From Mantis religiosa (taxonomy: Eukaryota; Arthropoda; Insecta; Mantodea; Mantidae), in assembly GCA_030765055.1 (NCBI GenBank), contig CM060947.1, positions 104,119,619 through 104,183,618 on the forward strand: a DNA stretch of 64,000 nucleotides. Reading direction: 5' to 3'. Shown one piece after another: positions 12,037-24,300 of this stretch. Under the pieces are notes generated by a model. That model made no database searches. It was not told the DNA's origin and saw only the letters and a program-made list of their open reading frames with translations. A program made the translations under genes and the position numbers. Position 1 is the first letter of the stretch; each line of letters begins with the position of its first letter.

Positions 12037-12206
12037 TTAAATTTAAAGGGAGTTGATTAATATCACTAAATAACTTACTTTAGTGCATTAATCGACTCCC
12101 TTTAAATTTATTATAACACTCTATCGAGATTTAACTGTATTGGAACACCACAGAGAAGCGAAAAATTAATTATTATAACACTGTTTTCAACACTTCCATG
12201 AAAGGG
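12037..12206. mobile_element. PLE family A mini-pair with a nested family C end
   Basis: Family A 3' ends are joined head-to-head (12039-12075 against 12081-12115, a near-perfect hairpin around AAATTTAAAGGGAGT), with the family A extra tail only on the right. The flanking 12 bp duplication ACACCCATTGGA lies at 12025-12036 and 12207-12218. The right tail is itself interrupted by 49 bp (12121-12169) matching the family C end in reverse, with its own 13 bp duplication TTATTATAACACT at 12108-12120 and 12170-12182. Confidence 0.82.
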
Positions 12207-12869
12207 ACACCCATTGGACTGTAAATATATTTCATAATGGATGCATTTCTCTAAATGTTACACTTATAAGATAACACTGCCACAACTCATAAAATACAGC
12301 TCAGAGATAATTTGATTTGTGTATTAACACAATATTAGAATTGCAATAGATACATTTCAGGTAGCTTCTGAATAAAGCCAGTTCAGGATAAATTTTTCAA
12401 TTTCACTAGAGAGCTATTCATGAATTAGGAAATGCACGCAACTCCAAATAACTAATTTTTTAGTTACGGCAGTGTTGTTCTAGAACTCCAAATTCTTTGT
12501 TATTGATCATTTAATGATTCTCAAAGACAATTAATTGCACTTGCTGCCATTATCTTTCTGATTTGAATGACATGAAGCAATTTAGGATAAAGTTGGAAAA
12601 GGAACCTATTATAACTTGGTTACACATATGATAGACTGGAAAATGTTAATGAATTTTAGCATTTTCAATATGCATCTTAGATCACTGAAAATGGGAAACC
12701 ATTTAACCTCCAGGCCATTGGAGCTCTGTTGCATCATTAGTATGATGCTATTCTCAATTTATGCAAAAACCACATCAAATGCTATTTTAAATTTTATTTT
12801 AAAACATTTTGATTGTGAATTTTTTACTTTACTTTATGATGTATGATTTATTAAGTACTAAAACTAATA

Positions 12870-13130
12870 CCTCTTGAGCTACCCCTAAGTTGGGTCCTGG
12901 TCTCTGCTAATAGGGCAGCCATGCAATACAATTACTTACTTGATGTCCGTTTGCCTGTTATAATAAATGCTTTCCATTTACTATTCTGTCATGCATTACT
13001 TTTTGCGATTTGCCAAAGTTTTGTCCGTCCCTGATAATTACTCTACCACTTGTTTCAACATTTATTACTATTGTTTCACTGAGTCTGGATTTACTTAATC
13101 TCACTTTCTCTTTTTAGTCTAAATCTATAA
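12870..13130 (-). repeat. Dispersed repeat shared with 35760-35990
   Basis: GAGCTACCCCTAAGTTGGG and the sequence after it are the reverse complement of 35760-35990, with many changes. Both are probably pieces of a LINE, but no domain is readable. Confidence 0.55.
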
Positions 13131-13389
13131 TTTGCTATATATTCAAGTACACTCACATTATTATCATTACATAAGCAAAATGAAGTCAACAGCGCTCAGC
13201 CTCATCCCCTTTCCATATTATAAATTATTTCACTTCACTACATGCTTTTCCAATTCTTCCAGTTACTTATTACTTCAGTATACTTTCTCAAATGATCTGC
13301 TCTTCTCTGCTCTTTTCCCTGGCCTTTATTTACTTATTTCAACTTATTACTATCACACAGAATAAGAAAAAGGAGTGCAGTTATTAAAA

Positions 13390-13850
13390 TTAGGCAAATG
13401 ATTCAACCTTGCATACACTTGTCCACTTAAAAGTTTTTTTATGAAGACTAGTTTCTGGGAACTTCTTTCCTATCCTTAGTTCTGTGGTTGACTGATGGTG
13501 CAACCAGTGTCTGCCTCTGGCATGGTGTTGTGCTACCATCTGATAATCTGATAAGTTGGATGACGTCATCCACAGTGGGAATTTCAAAATTTATCAGGAG
13601 GTTCTGTTTCTTAGTAATGAATGTTTTCCCAAATCTGCAGTTCTAGATGTTTTTTTGCCTGTTTGATCAATTCTATTTCTTGCTTGATGTTGTGATTCTC
13701 AGACCAAAAGTGATATGCTATGGCAGACTTGTCCATGTGTTTGAATTTAATATTTCTGAAGTGTTCTTTCATTCTTTTTTCTAGATTTCTTTTTGTCTTC
13801 CCAATGAATATCTTGTTGCAATCCTGGCAGCTCATTTGGTAAATGCCTGA
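13390..13850 (-). mobile_element. PLE family F fragment, GIY-YIG end
   Basis: The minus strand 13611-13835 reads MSCQDCNKIFIGKTKRNLEK, then EHFRNIKFKHMDKSAIAYHF, then SENHNIKQEIELI. This is a GIY-YIG endonuclease C terminus. Past the frame is the hammerhead-like motif at 13441-13483. The reverse transcriptase is missing. Confidence 0.8.
13441..13483 (-). ncRNA. Hammerhead-like motif, PLE family F
   Basis: On the minus strand: GAA of stem I, core CTAAGGA (one change from CTGANGA), stem II GGAA/TTCC, GAAAC, TA, GTC, then TTC closing stem I. The stem bases differ from families A and B yet still pair. Confidence 0.5.
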
Positions 13851-14084
13851 TAATTGAGCTTTTGGTGTGCTATTTTTCAGAGGGTGGTTTAGTAAGTTGC
13901 AAATATTGGTTTGTTCTGAGGGGCTAATTTTATATTGAAGTTCTTAAATATCCTTTCAAACTTCTTGAACTATTTTGCATGAAAGGCAACTTTGCCATAT
14001 CTGATGTACGGGTTATCTAGTTTTCTTAACGTAGTAATTTCCTTAAAGTAAATAATTATAATAACCTTTTATAATCCCTTGCAA

Positions 14085-14140
14085 TTTTTTTTTTTTTTTT
14101 TTTAAATTACATCCTCCAATGTTAAGTCATATCAGATGAC
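14085..14140 (-). mobile_element. SINE family 1, tail fragment
   Basis: A T-run followed by CCTCCAATGTTAAGTCATAT, the tail of family 1; the tRNA head is missing. Confidence 0.65.
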
Positions 14141-14509
14141 AAGAAGTGGGCACATCCCATACTTGTTTCACTCTGCTTTTCCCTGATCCTTTGTATTCCA
14201 ACATTTGTTTCACTCTGCTTTTTCCCGATCACCTAAGTTCCAACACTTATTTCACTCTGTACCTGCCACAATGTAATTTTTTTTTTTTGCTTTACTTCTT
14301 CACTCCACTGACTCCATTTCTGAGTTTTCCATTTGCACTGTTAATCACTTCCTCTCCATCAATGTACACTGCATTCACTCCATATGTATTCTGGACGTTC
14401 ATACCAAATATCAAAGTCAGCTTGTTTGACTCTAATGCATCAACACTCATATGCCTCACATTTCATTCCCTTTGCTCATAAGATATATCCTTGTTGATAT
14501 AGATTTTAT

Positions 14510-16400
14510 CTTAGCTTTTTTGCTCATTTTATTATTTCTGTTACCAATTCTGCATTGTTAAAACTCCTCCAATCTCCCAATTCTAAATGTATCTCGCAGT
14601 TCGAAACTTCTCATTTTCATCCCAATCTTTTCATTAGTATTTCTCGTATCTGCTGATATGCTCCAATTCCTTTTTGCTCTTTTATTCTCAAAATTATTAG
14701 GTTTTATCTTTTCAAGTAGTCCTCCATACTTTCCATTCCTCTTTCCACTTTTTATCTTCTTTTTTATCTTCTCAGCTCCTTAGTTTTAATCTTTAAGTTA
14801 TACCATTTACTCCATTCTTGTTTAAATCTCACTGCCAGACCATTACTTTGCACCTTCTTCCATCTGCTATATGGATGCCATGTCACTTAGATCCTTTTTC
14901 CTCGCTTATGTAGGAGCAATTCTGCCACACATCCATTCTCTTCTGTTGCCAGTTTAGTCTTCTACTCTATAACATACTTAACTCCTATCAGTTCAGAGAA
15001 GAGGGAGATCTTGCATTTGGGGGTTGTCTTTATTCAGAGAAATATGGTAAAAATCCAATTTTGTTTACAAGATAATTAAAATTTTAAATTGTTTCACGTT
15101 TTCAGCTGCAAGCCTTGAAATGACAGGATGGAATGGGATATATATTAAGTACTGAAGAAAAACCATCTCGGGCAATCTGTGAGTCGGTTCCTGGCTCTTT
15201 TGCCATCAGGGCAGCCCTTAAATATATCTCACCCCTGCTCCTTCCCACTATTAATTTTGACTTCCACTCTTCCTTTCTATTTGTCCAATTTTTGTCCTGC
15301 ATCTATTATCTCTGATTTCAACTTTTCATAATGATCACTTTACTCAGTCTTCTTAACCTCACTTATCCAAGATTTATCATTTTTACTTCCCCCTTTTCAT
15401 ATTACAGTTATTTAAATTTCACTTGTCACTTTACCAATCCTTCAAGCTATATTATCTTTTATTTAATTTCATTTGCATGTGTTCTCGCCTCTGCCTCTTA
15501 TGACCCATCTATTCTCACTTCACTTCACTACCTAGTCATTTTTTAAAGTCACCATTGGTGATGCATTCCTACCTGGTATTATCCCCTATCTAGTCTTGTT
15601 TACTTTGTAATCCTCTGTACCTACACTTATTTCACTCAACACTAGCTCCTAGTCTTGTCCCTTTTCCTACACTATTTCTTGTGCTTCCTTCGTGCTATTT
15701 ACACTATTTCCCAATTAGGTCTCTCACACTTTCTTGTACCACTGACTGAAATTTCTGTATTTCCCCCCCCCCCCCCTCTTCATTATTTGCACCACCCTCA
15801 ACCACACACCCTATTTGAAACACTGCTAATTCTCCAGGTATCTTAACTCTCTGATTACTCCCTCTGGATAATAAAGCAGTGCCATTGAGGTCAACCTTTC
15901 CCTTTCCCTCCATGTATATTACTGTGGCATATTTGCTTTCCCTGCAGTTTGTTGCTCTTACAATTTTGTTTTCTGCTGAGATTTGATTCCTGTCCTTTGC
16001 CTTGCATCATTGATGTTCTGCTATCCTACTGTCACTTAGATACTTTTTTCCTCTTCCACTCAGCCACTGATCTACTATTTGCAGTTTCTTATTAATACAT
16101 ATTATCCTTGCCTCATCCCTTTGTTACTATAAACAGACATTCTTCAAGTCCTTTGCATGGTTTAGAATTTCTGTTGTTAATTCTGTACTAATAAATTTTG
16201 GCAAGATGCTTCTTTTGCCATTTAATTTCTCAATTCTAAATATGTCCTGTAATACTAAGCCTCTCATATTCATTCTCAATCTCTTTGTTAATTTCTTTAT
16301 CTTCTGAAGTGCTACGATTCCTTTTCATTGTTATACCTAAAAAATTATTAGGTTGCATCTTTTCATGTTGGTTTCCATACTTTGCTTTTTTCTCCCATTA
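14510..16400 (-). repeat. Degraded LINE-like sequence with two related segments
   Basis: The plus strand is strongly T/C-rich. Segment 14510-14760 resembles 16140-16400: both read, in reverse, KPNNF followed by a charged, helix-like stretch. This looks like a retrotransposon ORF1 that is duplicated or present as two insertions. No reading frame is intact. Confidence 0.4.
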
Positions 16401-16404
16401 ATGT

Positions 16405-16605
16405 CCATAACTAGTTAGGTCATGCTGGATGATAAATGAAATGGGTGAAAAGATGCTCAAATGAGGCCAGGGTCCATAGAGCTTAACCTGACATTTATTT
16501 TTCAGTATAAGGTAATGCTTAAAAAAATCTTATCAGATAACTAACTCTGAACTTGGGACTTTTTGAACTTCAGACAGACAAGCTACCACTGTTGCTATAG
16601 AGGTA
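16405..16605 (-). mobile_element. SINE family 1 copy
   Basis: Contains GGGTCCATAGAGCTTA and a decayed tRNA-like head at the right end. More diverged than the 17941 copy. Confidence 0.75.
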
Positions 16606-16739
16606 CACTTTTCCGTTTTTATCATTTTGGTTTTAATTCCTTCAGCTCTTTAGTTTTAATCTGTAGCTCTATGTTCTCCCACTTCTTTCGTTCCTTTACT
16701 AAACCACTGTTTCTGTTAATTTCTACAGATGCAACTCTT

Positions 16740-17110
16740 TAGAGAGAGTTGGAGCCATAAAAATTCAAAAAACCTTTTTTGTGGGGTAGTGGAAAAATGA
16801 TAAATAGTATACTATATACCAATGAAGCACATATAGAAATGTCATAATAAGCAAAGGAAGGATGTACTATCATTAAGAACTGTGATTTGGATACTAAGAG
16901 GGACATGGAAGGTCATCCCACAGAATCTAGTGCCCCATTTATGGAGAACAGAAATGGGCTAAGGTGGATAAAAAGGAAAACAGCATTAAGGGAGATTTTT
17001 AGAAAGGGTGGCAAAAGCTTTGGTCAGTTTTTAAGCTAAAGAAAAATGGAATTGGTGTGTACAAAGGGAATCAGAGTTTACATAAGTTGTTAGCTATAGA
17101 GAATTAAATC
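16740..17110 (+). pseudogene. LINE C-terminal remnant
   Basis: Readable words (HPTESSAPF, KTALREIFRKG, SFGQFLS) match the remnant at 30590-30800 and the end of LINE polyproteins after the CPLC zinc motif. Stops are present. Confidence 0.45.
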
Positions 17111-17229
17111 CTGGGCTTATTTGCCAGGAGTATTCAGTCAATTTGTGGATTTTTGAGGAGGTTTTTGATATTGAATTTATTTACTGGTTATGTTGGGGAG
17201 ATGTTTAACTTGGGAAGAGTATTTGAAAA

Positions 17230-17900
17230 TTTTGGGCTAATCTAACAGCAGCAAAGAATGGCTTTAACAAACAATTGGTAGATGAAATAAAACGTTCAGA
17301 AGATAGAAATATCAAAAAGATTGCCACACTTTCATCTATTATGAACAGAAAAGTATAGAACTTCACATATCACCCCAAAAATGTCAAGAAATCTTCAGCA
17401 AGCTCATTATCCTGGCACCATTAAAGAAACTTCTTATCAGAAACTTTTTTAAAAAATGCACAAAGGAATAAAATACTCCAACAAAGTAAGTCCAGAATTT
17501 GTAAATTTAATTGTTCCAACTTAGAAAAGTACAACTTGGAAAGACCGAACAAAATATCAGAACCAGATTGAAAGAGCACTTTTCCAACATCAGAAAGAAA
17601 TGGATAAATCCACAGTATCAGCACATTTCTGGAATGATCACCACAATATAGTGAATAACAAACAAGATGGGTCAGGGCTGAAACACTGGTCCAAATAATC
17701 TATGAACTGAGCATCTGGAAGAAGATTTACACAAAGAAGCTTGAAACACTTAATAAATTTTGACAGAAGACATTTTGTTACTCAGCCTTTAAAAAAAAAA
17801 TCTCTGCCAGATGTCTTCCCCAAGAATATGCAACATCCACATTACCACCAGAGTTGCAGGCAGGCGCAAGACTTCTTGATGTCTTCAAGTGAAGGGAAAA
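17230..17900 (+). pseudogene. Decayed Penelope-like element
   Basis: The plus-strand frames give FTYHP-like and GIY-YIG remnants, then KSTVSAHFWNDHHNI (the HF-W block), then LSIWKKIYTKK. The order matches other PLEs here, but the frame is broken repeatedly. Confidence 0.6.
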
Positions 17901-17940
17901 GGCATTATTAAGAATAAACTCAAGATTTGTTCACTATAGC

Positions 17941-18172
17941 GTTTTTTTTTTTTTTTTTTTTTTTAATTTACGTCCTCCAACGTTAAGTCATATTGGACGA
18001 TAAATGGAATGGGTGAAATGATGCTCAAATAAGCCCAGGGTCCATAGAGCTTAGAGTTACCCGACATTTGTCTTTAAGGATTAGGAAAACCCCTGAAAAA
18101 CCCTGACAGATTCAAACTCAGGACCTCTTGAACGTGAGGCAGACACTCTACCGCCACGCTGCCGAGGCAAGC
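17941..18172 (-). mobile_element. SINE family 1 copy
   Basis: A long T-run at the left (the A-tail in sense), CGTCCTCCAACGTTAAGTCA, CCCAGGGTCCATAGAGCTTA, and a tRNA-like head ending at the right. A possible 7 bp duplication CTATAGC lies at 17934-17940 and 18173-18179. Confidence 0.87.
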
Positions 18173-18507
18173 CTATAGCATGTCTTAATTGACTAAATTG
18201 TAACAGTAAATTTTGCGAGTTGCAAAATGCGTGGTAGTAGAAATCTACGTTCTAGATGCCCCGCATTGTGGCGATCATTTTACAATAATTTTGCAAAAGG
18301 CAAATGGATTAATTACTCTCACCTTTAGTGACGATCTGATAGAATTCTTATAGATGCCTCGGCGCTTTGGAGAAATGAGTCTTATTTCTGGTCGCAGCAT
18401 CAAAGTGAAAGTCTTTTATGCTGCAATTATTGGGAAATAATTATTCTTCTTTAAATATTGTGGGATTTATTCCACGAAACCACTAATAAATTCTGCTACA
18501 ATTTTAA

Positions 18508-21000
18508 CCCTTCCCGAGTACACATGTTTTACACTCTGAGCAGAAGGTAATTTTATAAAAATATGTAACCCTACAAAATACAAATTGAAGTATACTGTCA
18601 TGCTCAAATGTATTAAAAAACATGTTGTACCTTGTTTTTTGTTGAATTCCACCACTGTTGTCCTACAGGAGTGAAGATTTGTTAAACTGCGTAAAAATGT
18701 TCCCGCAAAATCAGCATAAGTACCATTTTTCGATATTGCATCACATCTTTTAATTCTAACGTACACATGTGTTCACACAAACTAGGAACAGTTCAGGAAC
18801 TAAATACTGTCATAAGTATATGTAACATATGTTTTGTAAAACTGATTGTAATGATAAATAATAATTCATTATTTTGATAGAAACGTGAAGTTACACCTAG
18901 CTGGAGCAGGGTATCTAATATATACACGGTTTTGAGACAGATTATTTTATCTCAGAATTATTCACACAGGGAAACAAATGAATAACAAACATCATATAAT
19001 GTTCAAGGGTGTGAAATCTTTTCCTAAAATTGTTCTTCTGTGTGATATATTTTGAAACACACATCTGGATGCAGGGGAGGCTTAGAGATGCAGGTTTCAC
19101 AAAAATATATTGTATTCTTTATTTGTTTTTGGGCCTTATATACCACACAAGGATTTGCCCAACTTCCTTGTTCTCTTCTCCCCATGAAATGGGGAAATCC
19201 ATTCAGCCTTTCCAAAGTTGGGTCCCGAGAAATATGACCCTTACTTGAAGTAGCATTGTTTTGCCGCGCTCCCATGCGCTCTGCCACCAGAGAGCTGACG
19301 AGATGCTTGCGAAATTTTCTATGTGACAGGATCGGTTTACATTTGTTTGTCATGTGCATTGTGTATAACAGGTACGAATTCACAATGCAAACTTCCAGCA
19401 ACCAGAAAAACATTTTTCTATACCACTTCTGTGTTCTCCTGCAGAACTGATACTGCGCAATATAATTATCAGTTCTATCGACACCGCCCATGTGTCGAGT
19501 GTAGTCCAAAATAATGTTTGGTTTCAAGTTGCTGCCTGGTTTGGAAATTTTGAAGGCACATGTCATTTCGTTTTCATCACCCTTGTGACTGGTACTGAGA
19601 ACAGTTACAGTTCTTTTGTCTTTCCAGCACAGGGCAAGCTTTTGCTCATTGTGAAAGCTTTTTATCTCACCCCTCTTCATTTTCTTTACGTTTCCCGGCT
19701 TTAGTTGGTGTGGCATATCTTTTCTGTTGCCCATAACTTTCCCAGTAGTCACCATATTCATTTTCCACAATTCATCAGCTAATTCAGGTGATGTATTGTA
19801 CCTGTCTGTGTAAACATGGAAACCTTTAGGTGGGTCTACACGATCCTTTAGGAGGGAGGAACACAGGTCTTTTACAACAAGGGTAGTTTTTAGGAGGTTA
19901 GAATTTGATTCAGTTTTGCCCATGTAGGGATGGAAATTGTATAGATATCCACTGGAAGCATCAGATAAGCTGAAAACTGATTTCAAATTTTGTAGGTTTG
20001 TTTGGGTTATACACTTTGAATTTTACTCTTCCCTTGAAACTGATGGTGCTCTTGTCGACTGATACAAATGGACCTGGGGAATAGAATAAACTTCATTTTT
20101 GCCATAGTTTCTCTATTAAATTTTGAATAAATTCTTCCTTAGATAATGTTCTGTTTCCCTCAGCATGTGCAAAATAAAGATTCCAAACAAAAGGAGAAAT
20201 TTGTCATGAGAAAATACATCACTGAAAAATGGAAATTTATCTACCCAACTCGTAGAATAATAGTCTGACGTCAGAGGTAGGGTGAAGCCCCATGTTGATA
20301 ACCACCCCAATTAGTGCTTTTATGTAAACAATTGTTGGGGGATTCCAGGATGCAATCCTGGCTTTCTTTGTTGGAGGCGTCGCCTGTTGTTTTTTCATGT
20401 TCCCTTGAATGCAGGTTTCCTCGGTAATTATCTTCAGGATTTTGTCATAAAAAATAGTCTGAAGAAGTCTATGAGAGGAGTATTCTCATCAAATTGAGAA
20501 GGAAGAATCGGTCCCTACTGGATATTGTGCACTGGTATAACAGATGTAGGGCCAGGATCAAAATTACTCACCTCTACCCAGCTGGGTGTACTGTTGTCTG
20601 CAGTATCACTTGAGTCACTCACACTTACTTGCACTTACACACGAATTCTCTCACATAATTCACTCTCATCACTGAACTCCAAATCTGACAAATCACTATC
20701 GCTCTCGTTCAACAAAGCTTCAATTTCTTTGTCCGTCAACCCTTTCTTTGCTGTCATTATGCCAAAAGAACGAAATAAAATGAGGCTTACTAGTACCAAA
20801 CACTGCATTGTTTATTGTTTCAATGTTGAGAACAAATGGAATTCCTGACAAAGCAAATTCGGGGATTTACTGACCACCAATGTTTGAAAGCACATTTCCT
20901 GCCATCTGCTGGCACTATATCTGAATTATACGAACAAAAATAGCCGACTACAACAGCTCTATAACTGGGCACCCATATATGGGTTTCCACTCGCGAAGGG
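18508..21000 (-). mobile_element. piggyBac transposon, full length with broken gene
   Basis: TTAA lies at 18504-18507 and 21001-21004. The left end CCCTTCCCGAGT and the right end, in reverse, CCCTTCGCGAGT differ by one base. At 2493 bp it is the size of an autonomous piggyBac, and it carries the transposase relic at 19024-20757. Confidence 0.93.
19024..20757 (-). pseudogene. piggyBac transposase, disrupted
   Basis: The likely start ATG is at 20757. The N terminus is acidic (ALLNESDSDLSDLEFSDES), as usual for piggyBac transposases. Recognisable downstream are the first catalytic region (VDKSTISFKGR), the second (YTDRYNTSPELADELW) and the third (HMGGVDRTDNYIAQYQF), then a C-terminal cysteine-rich region (YFCETC, KPPLHPDVCFKIYHT). 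The last 320 codons (19986-19024) are open, but the upstream half has several stops and frameshifts, so no active enzyme is expected. Confidence 0.92.
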
Positions 21001-21104
21001 TTAAAGTAAATTCCGTCCTTTCACAGATTATTGTTGTTGCATCGATGAACTTTAAGTTACTGGCATATGCCACTAGTGCAACACAAATGCATTTAAAAAT
21101 CCTT

Positions 21105-22870
21105 TCATGGAAGTGTTGAAAACAGTGTTGTTGTATAAATTAAGTTAATTGGGAGTCAATTAATAACACAAAACAACACTCACTTTTAAATTTTCCCGGA
21201 ACAGGTTTCTGAGGCCTTCCCTCTATCTTCAGCCGGACATCGACTAGTTCTCATTGGTGTAGCTGGCAATATTTTGTCTTCGGTCTCCTCTGGTGGCGGT
21301 TCAAGGAACTTGCTGAACAAATCTTTCTGGGGGATGTCGAAATTAAATACTTTGTTCCTATTTTTTGAAATAAAGATTTGTTCCCATGTGGACAGTTCTT
21401 CTTTTCCTGTTGTATGTTTTAGTAATTTTGGTTCTGGATTTTTTCCCAAAAATGCGTGGCAACTGCTGATTTTTCTAATTGTTTGTATTTTATGTTCCTA
21501 AAGTGTTCCTTTGCTCTTGTTTCTAAATTTCTTTTGGTTTTTCCAATATAAATTTGACTACAGTCACAGCATTCAATTTGATATATACCAGATTTTTTGT
21601 TAGATGGAATGGCATCTTTGATGTTTGAGCAAATTAGGTTTTTTAAGGAGTAATGGTTCACTGGAGCTAGTTGAATGTTTTGTTTTTTGAAGACATTTTT
21701 GAATTTATCAAAGGCCCATGGATGGTAAGTGAATTTTTTGAAGATCATTTTAGTTTCTGTAGCTGAGAGGGTTGTGGTTTCCTTTAGTAGTTTCTTCTTT
21801 TTTGCTAAGTTCACTTTTTTGTCTACTAGTGATTTGGGAAAGTCATTTTTCTGTGCTATTTCAATAATTTTGTTGTATTCTATTTTGTATTCTTCTGCTG
21901 TGAGAGGGATGTTGACCAGTCTGTGTGCTAAACTATTAAAGATTGCCTGTTTGTGGGATCTTGGATTGTAGCCATTAGCTTTTATGTAGTTGTCTGTCTG
22001 TGTTGGTTTTCTGTAAATGCCAAAGTTTATTCTATTTTTATTTCTGACTATTTTTAGATCTAAAAATGGTAAATACTCGTCTTTTTCAACTTCTACAGTG
22101 AACTTGATGCTTTTTTCTTGAATATTTAAAAGTTTTAGTGCATCACTGATGTGTTTTTTTGGCACTATGGCAAATATGTCATCTACATATCTTTGCCAGA
22201 GTTTGAACATCCATGGGAAACCTTTAGTGATCCTTATTTCTAGTGCACTCATGTACAGATCGGCCAGGAAGGGTGATAAGGGGTTGCCCATTGCTAAACC
22301 AGAAGTTTGATGGAAATATTTTGTTTGAAACTGGAAGAAATTCTGTTCTATGCATAATTTGGTAAGTTCGATGTAATCTGAAATTTCAAGTGATGACATT
22401 CCAAGTGATTTGAGCCATTTTTCTATCAATGTTGGGAGTTGTTTAACTGGTATGCTGGGAAACAGTGATTTAACGTCAAATGAGACTAGTGTGTCTTCTT
22501 CATTTAGTTCAGTATGTGTTCTATAAGTTCATAGGTGTTTTTGATGCTTAGGCTATCGAATTTTGGAAATGAGTTGAATTTGTTTGTTAGCCATTTTGCA
22601 AGTTTGTATGTTGGTGAATTTATACTGCTAACTATAAGTCTCATTGTTATGGATGGTTTGTGTATTTTGGGTAAGCCATAAAGTCTAGGTAAGGTTGGGT
22701 TATCTGGTTTAACTTCATATTTGTTTGATATTATACTTGATTTTGCTATTGTTTTTTCAAATGATTTTATGCATTTACAACTAAAACGTTTTTCTGTAAA
22801 CTTGCAGAGTGACGCCAAAAAACACGTCTTACTCTCAAGACCATTGTTTGCCAAGTGACGCTAAGCTATC
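21105..22870 (-). mobile_element. Penelope-like element family A, longest copy
   Basis: A single-armed copy that is 5'-truncated at about 22860. Minus-strand frames 22854-22504, 22429-21419 and 21449-21186 give the reverse transcriptase (LPRLYGLPKIHKP, GLAMGNPLSPFLAD, YVDDIFAIVPK, EYLPFLDLKI), a linker, then GIY-YIG (SGIYQIECCDCSQIYIGKTK, KEHFRNIKYKQLEKSAVATHF) and a PPPEETEDK end. Two frameshifts break the gene. The 3' end at the left carries the family A extra tail. The Penelope class combines reverse transcriptase and GIY-YIG endonuclease in this order. Confidence 0.93.
21195..21238 (-). ncRNA. Hammerhead-like motif, PLE family A (best copy)
   Basis: On the minus strand: stem I half CCGG, an intact core CTGAAGA, stem II with GAGG/CCTC, GAAAC, CT, GTT, then CCGGG closing stem I. 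All invariant core bases of a type I hammerhead are present, but stem II has a bulged base next to the core. Stem III is minimal (A-U and C-G), as in known retroelement hammerheads. Confidence 0.6.
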
Positions 22871-23230
22871 TGATTATTCTGGATTCTCTGCACATAATGT
22901 TTCTATAACAACTAAATTACTTTTCTTTTATTGGTCCACATCACCACACCATGTAACTGTATTATTGTAATTACCAACAGCAATACTATTATTTAATATT
23001 CAACTTGCATTGTATCATTCCTTACCCTACCCAGTTTCACATTCCCTATTTTGTACAAATTATTTTTTTCAGAACAAATTCTAAATATTGAAAAATATGA
23101 AATAAGCACCACAAAATGTGTAATTTTTTTAAACATTTATTAACAGTACTCAAAATACTTACAGAAAGTCATGCAACCATACCATTTTTTTAAACTTCTG
23201 AGTGAAACAAACTGATTCAATTTCTGTTGC
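22871..23230. other. No recognisable feature
   Basis: AT-rich intron sequence next to the dynein exon; nothing recognised. Confidence 0.5.
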
Positions 23231-23243
23231 AAAACTAACTTAC

Positions 23244-23536
23244 TTGATTTAGATCCCACAGGTCAAGGCGTCCAGTACCATCAACTGCAGCAAAAAGACC
23301 AGGATGGACAGGTGACCAGGCCACATCATACACATAGTCACCATTGTCCTCAAATGAATAAAGGGGACGGTTTTCTTTCAAGCTCCACAGCTTCACAGTC
23401 CAATCAAATGAAGACGTGAGGAACAAATGGGAAAAGTCAATCCCTCCTGGTGCAGCATGAGCTGAAACACCAGTGACTGGACCTTGATGTCCCTCATATG
23501 TTTCTGTAACACCAGCTTTGCTTCCATGACGACATG
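23244..23536 (-). CDS. DYNC1I: Dynein intermediate chain exon: CRHGSKAG to LDLWDLNQ
   Basis: This 293 nt exon has an ATTTGCAG acceptor and a GTAAGT donor and encodes 97 full codons. It contains [45 protein letters not shown] and [16 protein letters not shown], which are two propeller blades matching cytoplasmic dynein intermediate chains almost word for word. It ends in phase 0. The next intron downstream is the largest in the window (18.4 kb). Confidence 0.98.
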
Positions 23537-23599
23537 CTGCAAATATTAGAAATATAATTTGCACAGTATCTAAATAAACTATTGGCAATCACTGATTTA

Positions 23600-24300
23600 A
23601 AGATTTTCCTTCAAAAAGATTAATCAAATCATGCAATATATGGAGCATAGAGTACTAGTTTGACTCAACATTATATTACACAAGATATTTTAATTCTTTT
23701 GTCCTAAAACAGTATTTCAATATTGGGCACCATGTTCCCATTCACATGTCAACTAAGAATCAATTTTAGCTTATGGTCTGATCCTCAATTTTCTATGTTT
23801 GGTTTACAAGTCTTCACTGGTGAAAAGAATGGCTCACATAAGTATGTAGATACAATATGCTCAGATGCCAGATAGCAAATTGAAATTGTGGAGAACGTGA
23901 TCAAAGGAGATACCTTTAGAAGTCACTCAGATTCTATTTTGGAATTTATCTCTAGTTCTATGTCATTCTGCAAATCTTAAGAATAGTGTGAATTGCAACA
24001 GAGGAAGGAGCAGTAAATAATTGAACATTAAGGTTCAGGTCACCTCATTTCTTTAAACCTGATTCTTCAAATCACTTCTCATGTCATTATGCATACTGCT
24101 GAAATCTTGAAGGTTTGATACACTGGAATAAACCTGTATTTTGAAAATATGCCAAGTTCATGTTGGTTAAGTAGCACTCCTACAGTGCCAATTTCATTTG
24201 AATATTTTCACATTCCCGAAAAGATCACTTATTTGATTTTTCCCCAGTATGAAAATACCCAATATTTCAATATACCCAAATGAGCTGTCTGAGGAAATAT
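23600..24300. other. No recognisable feature
   Basis: Intron sequence upstream of the family C PLE. It may include more of that element's decayed 5' part, but I cannot show it. Confidence 0.4.
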
